Origin: Streptomyces alboflavus
Lineage (GTDB): Bacteria > Actinomycetota > Actinomycetes > Streptomycetales > Streptomycetaceae
DNA: 60,492 bases
Direction of reading: 5' to 3'
Assembly (NCBI RefSeq): GCF_000716675.1
Contig: NZ_JNXT01000051.1
Span: forward strand, 1 to 60,492
In this document: one piece after another, positions 7,697 through 15,584 of the stretch
Position numbering within the stretch: position 1 is the stretch's first letter
Layout: each line of letters opens with the position of its first letter
Program-made: the position numbers and the translations under genes
The notes under the pieces: model-generated
What the model was told of the DNA's origin: nothing
Databases searched by the model: none
What the model saw: only the letters and a program-made list of their open reading frames with translations

Positions 7697-8974
7697 CTAC
7701 TTCTGGTCTTCGCCCTCGATGCCCAGTTCTGGGAGCAGGCCGGGGAGCAGGGGTGGGAGTGTGACGTCCGGCTTTCCGGGCTTGGGGTGCTTGGTGGTGG
7801 GGCTGTTCTTCTCCTCGTGGGTGTCGGACGGCGAGGAGGGTGCCTTCTCGGAGGGCGGGTCGAGGAGGCCGTCGGTGACGCCGGGGAGCAGGCCTTCCTG
7901 GCTTTCCTTGTGGCCGGGGGAGGACGGCTTCGGCTTGCGGGGGGACTGGTCGCGGCCGGATTCGCCGGAGTCCCGGGGCGCGGGGCCTTCGCGGTGGGTG
8001 CCGGTGGAGGAGCCCTGGCGGGGGCCCTGGTCCGGGGTGCCGCCCTTGTCGGGCTTGCTGCTCGGGAAGAGGGAGCGCAGCGGCTCGACTTCCTGCTCCA
8101 TGGCGTCGAAGACGGAGCTGACCTGCTCGCCGACGTCGCCGAGCTGGACGGGGAGCCGTTCGCGCAGGGCGCTCCAACTGCCGCGGTGGGACTGGGAGAA
8201 GGCGGACAGGGCCTGGATGGGGCCGAGCGAACCGTCGCGTTCGTACGCTTCGAGGAGGAGGCGGTGGCCCTCGGCGGCGTCGTGGCGCATGCCGGAGAGG
8301 GCGCGGCGGACCTCGCCGACGGATTCGTGGTCGAGCTGGCCGGAGCGGGAGCGCTCCATCAGGCGGCGGGCCTCGTTCAGCCGGGTCGAGGCCTGGTCCA
8401 GATAGATCTGGCCGCGGTCGGTGTCGCTGTCGGCCATGCCGAGCTTGAGGTCTTCCATGCCGCGTTTGAGGCCGTAGAGCGAGTCGCCCGGGAGGGCGTC
8501 CCCGCTGGCCGCGGCCACGCCGCCGAAGGCTCCGGCCGCGACGCCCACGGTGAGGCCGCCGGCGGCGATGCCTTTGGACAGGCGGGTGCGGGGCTTGAGT
8601 TTCCGCAGGGGGCTGGCCCGGTGGGCGCCCTTGGCGCCTTTTCGGGAGCGCTGCTCCGGTACGGAAGGGCTTGTGCCGTCGCCCGCCGCCGTGCCCTCCG
8701 CGAACATGGCTTCCATGGCGGCCACCAGCTGGGCCCGCTGGACCACTTTGACCTCGGGGTCCAGCTGGGGCGCGGGCAGCCGTGCGAGTCCGTCGGCGAG
8801 CGCGAGCATCTGGTCGCGCTCAGCCGCGCCGGGGGGCGCGGTGTCGGCTCGGGCGGCCACCGAGGTCGCGGCGGAATCTTCGGGCTGCTCGGCCGCCGGG
8901 TCCTGGTCGGACTGCTCCTCCAGGGCCTGGGCGAAGGCGTTCGCCCGCCGGTGTGCCGATACGTTCGCGATCAC
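7697..8974 (-). CDS. rsbN: Anti-sigma factor RsbN for sigma-BldN (DUF5667 protein)
   Basis: A 425-residue single-pass membrane protein directly downstream of bldN. The N-terminal 130 residues form a cytoplasmic domain that in this family holds the sigma factor. One hydrophobic helix (about residues 170-195, G-I-A-A-G-G-L-T-V-G-V-A-A-G) is followed by an extracytoplasmic DUF5667 region, where G-D-S-L-Y-G-L-K-R marks the family, and a long Pro/Lys-rich tail. The start was moved to GTG 8974 because AGGAGG lies exactly 8 nt before it, whereas it abuts the earlier in-frame GTG 8983. Established knowledge: RsbN binds and inhibits sigma-BldN in S. venezuelae. A sigma-BldN-type promoter lies upstream at 9137-9165. 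Confidence 0.92.
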   Translation of the reverse strand: MIANVSAHRRANAFAQALEEQSDQDPAAEQPEDSAATSVAARADTAPPGAAERDQMLALADGLARLPAPQLDPEVKVVQRAQLVAAMEAMFAEGTAAGDGTSPSVPEQRSRKGAKGAHRASPLRKLKPRTRLSKGIAAGGLTVGVAAGAFGGVAAASGDALPGDSLYGLKRGMEDLKLGMADSDTDRGQIYLDQASTRLNEARRLMERSRSGQLDHESVGEVRRALSGMRHDAAEGHRLLLEAYERDGSLGPIQALSAFSQSHRGSWSALRERLPVQLGDVGEQVSSVFDAMEQEVEPLRSLFPSSKPDKGGTPDQGPRQGSSTGTHREGPAPRDSGESGRDQSPRKPKPSSPGHKESQEGLLPGVTDGLLDPPSEKAPSSPSDTHEEKNSPTTKHPKPGKPDVTLPPLLPGLLPELGIEGEDQK

Positions 8975-9007
8975 TGGCGGCACCTCCTCTCGTCATGACG
9001 GTCGACT

Positions 9008-9025
9008 CCCCAGGGGGTCCTGGGG
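9008..9025 (-). promoter_or_regulatory. Small hairpin in the rsbN leader
   Basis: CCCCAGG-GGGT-CCTGGGG forms a 7-bp G/C stem in the 5' leader, about 20 nt upstream of the rsbN Shine-Dalgarno sequence. It could affect translation or be incidental. Confidence 0.35.
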
Positions 9026-9136
9026 GTTGCACGCCCTGAACACTTCCACACGTTCGAGTGAGCGCATGGAGCCTCCCTCCGCTCTCGGAGAGCTCGGGGA
9101 AGGTCAGGTCGCAACCACAGGGAGCCTGCATCCCGC

Positions 9137-9165
9137 ACAACGAGCGTCGCGGCACTTGGGTTACG
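9137..9165 (-). promoter_or_regulatory. Sigma-BldN-type promoter of rsbN
   Basis: On the minus strand CGTAAC (9165-9160) and CGTTGT (9142-9137) are separated by 17 nt. This matches the published sigma-BldN pattern of a CGTAAC-like -35 and a CGTT-containing -10, and rsbN is reported as a sigma-BldN target. The implied leader of about 155 nt carries a small hairpin. It makes RsbN part of a negative feedback loop on its own sigma factor. Confidence 0.72.
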
Positions 9166-9202
9166 GACGAAAGATGATCGGACCGCGAAGGGCTCGGCAA
9201 AG

Positions 9203-9230
9203 TCCGTGACGGCCAGCAGGCCGTCACGGA
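9203..9230 (-). terminator. Hairpin between bldN and rsbN
   Basis: TCCGTGACGGCC and GGCCGTCACGGA form a perfect 12-bp stem with a 4-nt AGCA loop, about 50 nt beyond the bldN stop codon and upstream of the rsbN promoter. It is positioned to stop or attenuate bldN transcripts, separating the two genes. Confidence 0.7.
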
Positions 9231-9278
9231 TGGTGAGTTGGGCGTCACGCGGGGTCGCGGGGCGCCGTGCGGGCGGCG

Positions 9279-10052
9279 CTAGCGGGCGTCGTCCGGGAGG
9301 AGGCGGGCGAGGGTGCGGACCGCCCGGTACTGGAGGGTTTTGATCGCGCCTTCGTTCTTGCCCATGACGCGGGCGGTCTCGGCCACGGAGAGGCCTTGCA
9401 GGAAGCGCAGCGTCACGCACTCCTGCTGTTGGGGATTGAGGCGGCGGACCGCGTCCAGGAGCGCGGCGTTCGACAGGGACTCCAGGACGGAGTCCTCCGG
9501 GCTGCGCTCGACCTCGTTGGCGTCGAGCATCTCGCCGGTGGTGACCTCGAGGCGGAAGCGGCTCGACTTGAAGTGGTCGGCCACGAGGTTGCGGGCGATG
9601 GTGACGAGCCAGGCACCGAAGTCGCGGCCCTGCCAGGTGAACGTACCGATCCTGCGCAGGGCGCGGAGGAACGTCTCGCTGGTGAGGTCCTCGGCGGTCG
9701 CCTTGCCGCCGACGCGGTAGTAGATGTAGCGGTAGACGGTGTCGCTGTACTGGTCGTAGAGGCGGCCGAAGGCGTCGGACTCGCCTGCTTGGGCGCGCTC
9801 GACGAGTTCCATCATGCGGGCGCTGTCACTGTCCGCCGCGGGGCGGCGGTGGGTGGTCGTGGCGGCGGCGGAGCGCGTCCGTCTGCTCACAGCCGCACCG
9901 CCGTCCGCCAGGGCGTAGCACGGCCCGGCGGGTGCCGGGACGGCGAAGGCGGGGACGGCGTACGCGGTGGGGACGAAGCCGCGCAGGCGGTCCACGACCG
10001 TCGCGCGCAGCGTAGCCAGGCCCGAGGCGTCAACCCCGACGTGTGGGTACAC
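9279..10052 (-). CDS. bldN: Developmental ECF sigma factor BldN (pro-sigma)
   Basis: A 257-residue ECF sigma factor. Region 2 spans about residues 80-155 (L-V-E-R-A-Q-A-G through D-F-G-A-W-L-V-T-I-A-R-N) and region 4 about 190-250 (L-N-P-Q-Q-Q-E-C-V-T-L-R-F, then K-N-E-G-A-I-K-T-L-Q-Y-R-A). A roughly 80-residue N-terminal extension (V-Y-P-H-V-G-V-D-A-S-G-L) precedes region 2, which is the BldN hallmark: the protein is made as pro-sigma and processed. Start GTG 10052 was chosen over 10121 because GGGAG lies just upstream and the extension then has about the published size. BldN drives bldM, chaplin and rodlin genes for aerial growth. RsbN, encoded next, restrains it. Confidence 0.93.
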   Translation of the reverse strand: MYPHVGVDASGLATLRATVVDRLRGFVPTAYAVPAFAVPAPAGPCYALADGGAAVSRRTRSAAATTTHRRPAADSDSARMMELVERAQAGESDAFGRLYDQYSDTVYRYIYYRVGGKATAEDLTSETFLRALRRIGTFTWQGRDFGAWLVTIARNLVADHFKSSRFRLEVTTGEMLDANEVERSPEDSVLESLSNAALLDAVRRLNPQQQECVTLRFLQGLSVAETARVMGKNEGAIKTLQYRAVRTLARLLPDDAR

Positions 10053-10472
10053 GGGACTCCCAGAGGCAGAGCTTCCATCACTTGCAGTACTGGAACGTTC
10101 ACCCGTCGTAGCGATGTGCACGGTCCGTTATGCGTCTGAGGAGAATAACGCTTCGTACAGGCAGCGCTACACCCAGTTGCTCAAATCATCGATTACGTCG
10201 CTTCTGTTACCGATCGGCGGTCGATCAAGCACCGGTTATTGCACGGTTGTTGATCGGATTAGCGCGCATTCGGGGTGGGCGCGGGGCGTGTTGTGGCCGA
10301 GTTGAACGAACGGGACTGGCGGGGGGCGTGGCGGGTAAGACAGAACGATTGCCGTCGTTTCCGCGCGCGGCGGAGGGCGGAGGCCCGAATTCCGGGGCCT
10401 TCGCGCGAGATGGTCACCGAGAGTGGTCGCTCTGGGGTGTGCCGGGCGGCGCCTGCGGGGGGCCGGGCGGCG
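10053..10472. other. Long bldN upstream region
   Basis: This gene-free stretch is distinctly less GC-rich at 10122-10270 (for example TCAAATCATCGATTACGTCG), typical of a regulated streptomycete promoter region. bldN is known to be repressed by BldD in S. coelicolor; no unambiguous BldD box could be assigned by eye. The part nearest 10472 is the 3' side of the HAD-IB gene and carries no clear feature. Confidence 0.55.
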
Positions 10473-11456
10473 TCAGTGGCGGCGGCGGTGCAGGGCGATC
10501 GCGGCCGCCGTGCCGCCCGCGAGGGCGCCGACGCCCGCGGCGGCCGGGATGCCGACCTTCGCGGCCTTGCGGCCCGTGCGGTAGTCCCGCAGCCGCCATT
10601 CGCGGGCGCGGGCGTGCTTGCGCAGCTTGGTGTCGGGGTTGATCGCGTACGGATGTCCGACCAGCGACAGCATCGGGATGTCGTTGTGGGAGTCGCTGTA
10701 GGCGGCGCAGCGGGCCAGGTCCAGGCCCTCGGCGGCGGCCAGGGCGCGGACGGCCTCGGCCTTCGCGGGGCCGTGCAGGGGCTCGCCGACGAGCTTGCCC
10801 GTATACACGCCGTGCACGGACTCCGCGACGGTGCCGAGGGCGCCGGTCAGGCCGAGGCGGCGGGCGATGATCGTGGCCGTCTCCACGGGCGCGGCCGTGA
10901 CCAGCCAGACCTTCTGTCCCGCGTCGAGGTGGGCCTGGGCCAGGGCGCGGGTGCCGGGCCAGATGCGCTCGGCCATGTACTCGTCGTAGATCTCCTCGCC
11001 GATGGACATCAGCTCGGCGACGCGGTGGCCCTTGACGATGGACAGGGCGCTGTCGCGGGCGTCCTGCATGTGCTCGGGGTCCTCGATGCCCGCCATCCTG
11101 AACCACGCCTGCTGCCAGGCGAATCGGGCGAGCTCGCGGCGCTGGAAGAACTTCCGCTTGTACAGTCCGCGGCCGAAGTGGAAGAGGGCGGCGCCCTGCA
11201 TCACGGTGTTGTCGAGGTCGAAGAACGCGGCGGCCTTCTCGTCGCCGGCGACCGGGAACTCGGGGGCCTCGGGCTCGGCGGGCGCCGTCTCGTCGGGCGG
11301 GACGTCCGCTGCCCGGGCGTGGAGCTCTTCCAGCTCCTGCGACGACTTGCGCGCTGCCTCCGCCGAGGCCTCGCCTGCCAGGACGCTGCGCGCGGTGGCG
11401 GAGCGCCTGCGGGGGTGGAGCCAACCGAGAGCGGCCATGCCGTCGAGCATAGCCAC
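10473..11456 (-). CDS. HAD-IB family phosphatase, SerB-like, membrane-tethered
   Basis: A 327-residue protein. Motif I F-F-D-L-D-N-T near residue 78 uses the HAD-IB D-x-D-x-T signature, motif II is L-V-T-A-A near residue 172, and the D-S-H-N-D motif near residue 248 completes the magnesium site. A hydrophobic Ala/Gly-rich C-terminal helix (G-I-P-A-A-A-G-V-G-A-L-A-G-G-T) followed by H-R-R-R-H suggests a C-terminal tail anchor. HAD-IB enzymes include phosphoserine phosphatase and a CicA-like group; the substrate is unknown. Start GTG 11456 has in-frame ATGs at 11450 and 11438 as alternatives. It precedes bldN on the same strand. Confidence 0.88.
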   Translation of the reverse strand: MAMLDGMAALGWLHPRRRSATARSVLAGEASAEAARKSSQELEELHARAADVPPDETAPAEPEAPEFPVAGDEKAAAFFDLDNTVMQGAALFHFGRGLYKRKFFQRRELARFAWQQAWFRMAGIEDPEHMQDARDSALSIVKGHRVAELMSIGEEIYDEYMAERIWPGTRALAQAHLDAGQKVWLVTAAPVETATIIARRLGLTGALGTVAESVHGVYTGKLVGEPLHGPAKAEAVRALAAAEGLDLARCAAYSDSHNDIPMLSLVGHPYAINPDTKLRKHARAREWRLRDYRTGRKAAKVGIPAAAGVGALAGGTAAAIALHRRRH

Positions 11457-11579
11457 TCTGTTCGGTCCCCCTGTGAATGCGGGGATTCGAACCCGTCAAC
11501 GATCCGTGTCGCGCTGGTCACACCGGGGTGCGGCGCGGGGCGGTGCCGGGCGGGCGGAACCGCGTAGGAAGCTGGAGGC

Positions 11580-11867
11580 ATGAGTCCTCTTTTCCGCCGG
11601 AGCGGCGGCGCAGCGAAGAAGGCGCCCGGCGACCGCCTGGTGACCTTGATCGGCAAGCCCGGGTGTCATCTGTGCGACGACGCGGAGGCCGTGGTCCAAC
11701 GGGTCTGCGGCGACCTCGGGGTGCCCTGGGAGAAGAAGGACATCAGCGTGGACGAGGCGCTGCACAAGGAGTACTGGGAGCAGATTCCGGTGGTGCTCGT
11801 GGACGGGGAGCAGCACACGTTCTGGCGGGTGGACGAGGGGCGGCTGCGGCGGGAGTTGCTGGGGTAG
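11580..11867 (+). CDS. Glutaredoxin-like (DUF836) protein
   Basis: A 95-residue thioredoxin-fold protein. The redox motif is C-H-L-C at about residues 25-28 within I-G-K-P-G-C-H-L-C-D-D-A, followed by a conserved cis-proline segment Q-I-P-V-V-L-V-D-G. It is predicted to be a small cytoplasmic thiol-disulfide reductase. It is transcribed towards rex and starts with ATG about 120 nt from the divergent HAD-IB gene. Streptomycetes use mycothiol instead of glutathione, so the physiological thiol partner is probably mycothiol or thioredoxin, by inference. Confidence 0.88.
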   Translation: MSPLFRRSGGAAKKAPGDRLVTLIGKPGCHLCDDAEAVVQRVCGDLGVPWEKKDISVDEALHKEYWEQIPVVLVDGEQHTFWRVDEGRLRRELLG

Positions 11868-12199
11868 TACGGGGGTGTCGGCCCTGATGGCTGGTTATGA
11901 CGTCCGGAGCTGTCCGGAAAGTCGTTTAGCATCGGGGGTCGGTTTTGAGGTCTCGGGGGCGAGGATCGTGAGGAGTGTGTGCGGTTTTGCCCCCGTCGGT
12001 TGAGTGTCGTCGCTGGCCGTGCGCCGGTTCCAGGAAAGTGCGCCGGGGGCGCGTGACCCCGGTCACGTTGGGTGGGCAAATCGGACACCATCTTTGTGCA
12101 CGCGTTCACAAAGACATAGCCTGCTGTCGACGGGGCGGTCATGGGACACGACTTCGGGTGCCAGCCCGCCTTCAGCCCCGCTCTACCCGCAGGAGCACC
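11868..12199 (+). other. Regulatory region upstream of rex
   Basis: This 332-nt gap contains the Rex operator at 12094-12111. A GTCGTTTAGCATC stretch near 11922-11934 is a possible further -10 element. There is no open reading frame of note, and the long leader after the operator has no riboswitch that I recognise. Confidence 0.6.
12094..12111. promoter_or_regulatory. Rex operator (ROP)
   Basis: TTGTGCACGCGTTCACAA is a near-perfect match to the streptomycete Rex operator consensus TGTGAACGCGTTCACA, differing only in the left half at one position. Rex binds it when NADH/NAD+ is low and releases it when NADH rises. It lies 89-106 nt upstream of the rex start, giving autoregulation and redox control of the following haem genes. 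Confidence 0.92.
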
Positions 12200-12964
12200 G
12201 TGGCAACTGGCCGAACTCACCGACCGGCGACCCGCAGCCGAGGGATTCCCGAGGCCACCGTCGCCAGGCTTCCGCTGTACCTGAGGGCTCTGACCGCGCT
12301 GTCGGAGCGCTCGGTGCCCACGGTCTCCTCCGAGGAGCTCGCGGCCGCCGCGGGGGTCAACTCCGCGAAGCTGCGCAAGGACTTCTCGTACCTCGGGTCC
12401 TACGGGACGCGGGGCGTCGGCTACGACGTCGAGTACCTCGTGTACCAGATCTCCCGTGAGCTGGGCCTGACCCAGGACTGGCCGGTTGTCATCGTCGGTA
12501 TCGGTAACCTCGGCGCCGCGCTGGCCAATTACGGCGGGTTCGCCTCGCGTGGATTCCGCGTGGCCGCTCTCATAGACGCCGATCCGGCGATGGCGGGCAA
12601 GCCCGTCGCCGGGATGCCGGTGCAGCACACGGACGACCTCGAGAAGATCATCAGCGACAACGGCGTCTCGATCGGCGTCATCGCGACCCCGGCGGGCGCC
12701 GCCCAGCAGGTCTGCGACCGGCTCGTGGCCGCGGGCGTCACGTCCATCCTGAACTTCGCGCCGACCGTCCTGACCGTCCCCGACGGCGTCGACGTGCGCA
12801 AGGTCGACCTCTCCATCGAGCTGCAGATCCTCGCCTTCCACGAGCAGCGCAAGGCCGGCGAGGAGTCCGCCGCGGACGCCGACGCCGCGGCCGGGCCCGC
12901 CGTCACGAAGAACCAGCACCGCAAGGGACCCGACGGGGACGTTCCCGCCGTGATGCCGGCATGA
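12200..12964 (+). CDS. rex: Redox-sensing transcriptional repressor Rex
   Basis: A 254-residue NADH/NAD+ sensor. The N-terminal winged helix (about residues 15-85) includes L-R-K-D-F-S-Y-L-G-S-Y-G-T-R-G-V-G-Y, and the Rossmann domain begins V-I-V-G-I-G-N-L-G-A-A-L near residue 97. The C-terminal helix that swaps across the dimer carries A-F-H-E-Q-R. Start GTG 12200 follows AGGAG by 4 nt and matches the family N-terminus. The gene ends with ATGA overlapping hemA. Rex represses respiratory genes including cydABCD and its own operon; here the operator sits in front of it. Confidence 0.96.
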   Translation: MATGRTHRPATRSRGIPEATVARLPLYLRALTALSERSVPTVSSEELAAAAGVNSAKLRKDFSYLGSYGTRGVGYDVEYLVYQISRELGLTQDWPVVIVGIGNLGAALANYGGFASRGFRVAALIDADPAMAGKPVAGMPVQHTDDLEKIISDNGVSIGVIATPAGAAQQVCDRLVAAGVTSILNFAPTVLTVPDGVDVRKVDLSIELQILAFHEQRKAGEESAADADAAAGPAVTKNQHRKGPDGDVPAVMPA

Positions 12965-14628
12965 GTCTCCTCGTCGTGGGCCTCAGCCACCGCAGCGCTC
13001 CCGTGAGCGTCCTTGAGCGGGCCGCGCTCACCGTCGACGCGCAGGCCAGGCTGCTGCACGACACCGTGGCCGCCGAGCCCGCGGCCGAGGCCGCCGTGCT
13101 CGCCACCTGCAACCGCATCGAGCTGTACGCGGACGTGGACAAGTTCCACGCGGGCGTCGCCGAGCTGTCGACGCTGCTCGCGCTGCACAGCGGCGTGAGC
13201 CTGGAGGAGCTCACTCCTTATCTGTACGTGCACTACGAGGACCGGGCCGTCCACCACCTGTTCTCGGTGGCGTGCGGGCTCGACTCCATGGTCGTCGGCG
13301 AGGGGCAGATCCTCGGCCAGATCAAGGACGCGCTGGCCCGGGGGCAGGAGCTGCACACCGCGGGCCGCCTCCTCAACGACCTCTTCCAGCAGGCCCTGCG
13401 CGTCGGCAAGCGGGCGCACTCGGAGACCGGCATCGACCGGGCCGGGCAGTCGCTCGTCACCTTCGGCCTGGAGCAGCTGGCCGGGCGCGAGCCCGTGCAT
13501 GCCTGGGCCAAGGGCAAGCGCGCCCTGGTGATCGGCGCGGGCTCGATGTCCTCGCTGGCCGCGGCGACGCTCGCGCGCTCGGGCGTGGACGAGGTCGTCG
13601 TCGCCAACCGCACCCTGGACCGGGCCGAGCGCCTGGCCGAGATCCTCACCGAGGGCGGCACCGGAGTCGTCGCGCGTGCCGTGCCGATGTCCCAGGTGGC
13701 CGAGGAGCTGACACGTGCCGACGTGGCCGTGTCCTGCACCGGCGCGACGGGTCTCGTGCTGACCGCCGCGGACGTCGAGGCGGCGCTCGCGGGACGCGTC
13801 GGCGACGTGCGCGACGACGTACGGGACGGTCATGACGGATCGGCCTGCGATGACGACGACTGCGTGATCGCGCCGCACGCGACGGCCGAGCGGACCGCCG
13901 AAGCCGTGGCCCCGGACACCGTGACACCCGCCCCGGACACGGGCGGCTGCCCTGTCGGCCGCGTCGGCGACGAGACCGCGTACGAGCAGCACGCCGCGCT
14001 CGTCGAGAACAGCCCCGCTGTGGGCGGCGGACCCGTGCGGGTGGGCCGGGTGGCCCCCGCCGTGGTGCCCGCGGCCCGCGCCGCCGCGCTGTACCTGCTC
14101 GACCTCGCCATGCCCCGCGACATCGACGCCGCCGCGCACCGCCTCACCGGCGTGCGCCTGGTCGACATCGAGTCCCTCGCGGACGCCTCCGCCGACGCGC
14201 CGATGGCCGCCGACGTGGACGCCGTGCGCACCATCGTGTCCGACGAGGTCGCCGCGTTCGGCGCCGCGCAGCGGGCCGCGCACATCACGCCGACCGTCGT
14301 CGCCCTGCGCACCATGGCCGCCGACGTCGTCAGCGGTGAGATCGCGCGGCTCGACGGCCGGCTGCCCGGCCTCGGCGACAAGGAGCGCGCGGAGATCACG
14401 CAGACCGTGCGCCGCGTCGTCGACAAGCTGCTGCACGCGCCGACGGTGCGGGTGAAGCAGCTCGCCAGCGAGCCCGGCGGCGCCGGGTACGCCGACGCCC
14501 TGCGCACCCTTTTCGACCTCGACCCCGAGACGGTGGCTGCCGTCTCCCGCGCCGACCTGCTGAGCAACGCGGGCGGCCAGCAGAACCAGCTCCACGAGAA
14601 CGACGAACCCAAGCGAGGCCGCGCATGA
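12961..14628 (+). CDS. hemA: Glutamyl-tRNA reductase with a streptomycete insertion
   Basis: The 555-residue enzyme reduces glutamyl-tRNA(Glu) to glutamate-1-semialdehyde, the first committed step of C5 haem synthesis. The catalytic nucleophile is C50 in L-A-T-C-N-R-I-E-L-Y. The NADPH domain includes V-I-G-A-G-S-M-S-S-L-A near residue 185. Most bacterial enzymes are about 420-450 residues; here roughly 85 extra residues (about 285-370, acidic, with a C-D-D-D-D-C pair) interrupt the NADPH domain before L-Y-L-L-D-L-A-M-P-R-D. It overlaps both rex and hemC by 4 nt (ATGA), so translation is coupled. Confidence 0.96.
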   Translation: MSLLVVGLSHRSAPVSVLERAALTVDAQARLLHDTVAAEPAAEAAVLATCNRIELYADVDKFHAGVAELSTLLALHSGVSLEELTPYLYVHYEDRAVHHLFSVACGLDSMVVGEGQILGQIKDALARGQELHTAGRLLNDLFQQALRVGKRAHSETGIDRAGQSLVTFGLEQLAGREPVHAWAKGKRALVIGAGSMSSLAAATLARSGVDEVVVANRTLDRAERLAEILTEGGTGVVARAVPMSQVAEELTRADVAVSCTGATGLVLTAADVEAALAGRVGDVRDDVRDGHDGSACDDDDCVIAPHATAERTAEAVAPDTVTPAPDTGGCPVGRVGDETAYEQHAALVENSPAVGGGPVRVGRVAPAVVPAARAAALYLLDLAMPRDIDAAAHRLTGVRLVDIESLADASADAPMAADVDAVRTIVSDEVAAFGAAQRAAHITPTVVALRTMAADVVSGEIARLDGRLPGLGDKERAEITQTVRRVVDKLLHAPTVRVKQLASEPGGAGYADALRTLFDLDPETVAAVSRADLLSNAGGQQNQLHENDEPKRGRA

Positions 14629-15584
14629 CCGAGAAGGCACTCAGACTCGGGACCAGGCGCAGCAAGCTGGCCATGGCCCAGTCCGGGCAGGTGGCGAGGA
14701 AGGTCACCGAGCTGACGGGGCGGCCCGTCGAGCTCGTCGAGATCACCACGTTCGGCGACACCTCCCGCGAGCACCTCGCGCAGATCGGCGGCACCGGTGT
14801 GTTCGTCACCGCGCTGCGCGACGCGCTGCTCGCCGGTGAGGTCGACTTCGCCGTGCACTCCCTGAAGGACCTGCCGACCGCGCAGCCCGACGAGCTGACG
14901 CTCGCCGCCGTGCCGGAGCGGGAGGACCCGCGGGACGTGCTGATCGCCCGCGACGGCCTGACGTTCACGCAGCTGCGCGACGGCGCCCGCATCGGCACCG
15001 GCTCGCCGCGCCGCATGGCGCAGCTCAACGCCTACGCCCGCAACCACGGCACGTCCATAGAGGCCGTCCCGATCCGCGGCAACATCGACACCCGCATCGG
15101 ATACGTACGCGACGGGAAGCTGGACGCCGTCGTGCTCGCCGCCGCGGGACTGAACCGCGTCGGCAGGATCGACGAGGTGACCGACTTCCTGTCGGTCGAC
15201 ACCGTTCTGCCCGCCCCCGGCCAGGGGGCACTGGCGATCGAGTGCGCCGCGACCCACGCGTCACTCGCCGCCGCGCTCGCCGAGCTCGACGACCCGTACA
15301 CCCGGGCCGCCGTGACCGCCGAGCGATCCCTGCTCGCCGCCCTGGAGGCCGGTTGCAGCGCACCTGTGGGTGCGTTGGCCGACCTTCTGGCCGACGGGCA
15401 GGTTGTCAAGGAAATGCGCCTGCGCGGCGTCGTCGGTGCCACCGACGGCTCGACGCTGGTGCAGCTGTCCACCACCGGTCCCGTGCCCGGGACACACGAC
15501 CAGGCGATGGCACTCGGGCGGGAACTCGCCGCCGAGATGCTCGCCAAGGGCGCGGCCGGTCTGATGGGGGAGCGAGCACTTTGA
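14625..15584 (+). CDS. hemC: Porphobilinogen deaminase (hydroxymethylbilane synthase)
   Basis: The 319-residue cytoplasmic enzyme polymerises four porphobilinogen units into hydroxymethylbilane. L-G-T-R-R-S-K-L-A-M-A-Q is the N-terminal signature, V-D-F-A-V-H-S-L-K-D-L-P lines the active site, and C244 in L-E-A-G-C-S-A-P-V-G carries the dipyrromethane cofactor. Length is normal for the family. It starts at an ATGA overlap with hemA and ends at a TTGA overlap with the next gene, so rex, hemA, hemC and hemD are one coupled series. Confidence 0.97.
   Translation: MTEKALRLGTRRSKLAMAQSGQVARKVTELTGRPVELVEITTFGDTSREHLAQIGGTGVFVTALRDALLAGEVDFAVHSLKDLPTAQPDELTLAAVPEREDPRDVLIARDGLTFTQLRDGARIGTGSPRRMAQLNAYARNHGTSIEAVPIRGNIDTRIGYVRDGKLDAVVLAAAGLNRVGRIDEVTDFLSVDTVLPAPGQGALAIECAATHASLAAALAELDDPYTRAAVTAERSLLAALEAGCSAPVGALADLLADGQVVKEMRLRGVVGATDGSTLVQLSTTGPVPGTHDQAMALGRELAAEMLAKGAAGLMGERAL

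Noticed and set aside
11479..11497. Minus-strand GACGGGTTCGAATCCCCGC looks like a tRNA T-arm or an attachment-site fragment.
   Set aside because: The stem pairs over only three bases, no acceptor or anticodon arm flanks it, and no integrase or second copy is visible.
12529..14640. A 703-codon minus-strand frame across rex and hemA.
   Set aside because: It lies exactly opposite well-conserved genes, and high GC at third positions creates such open antisense frames.
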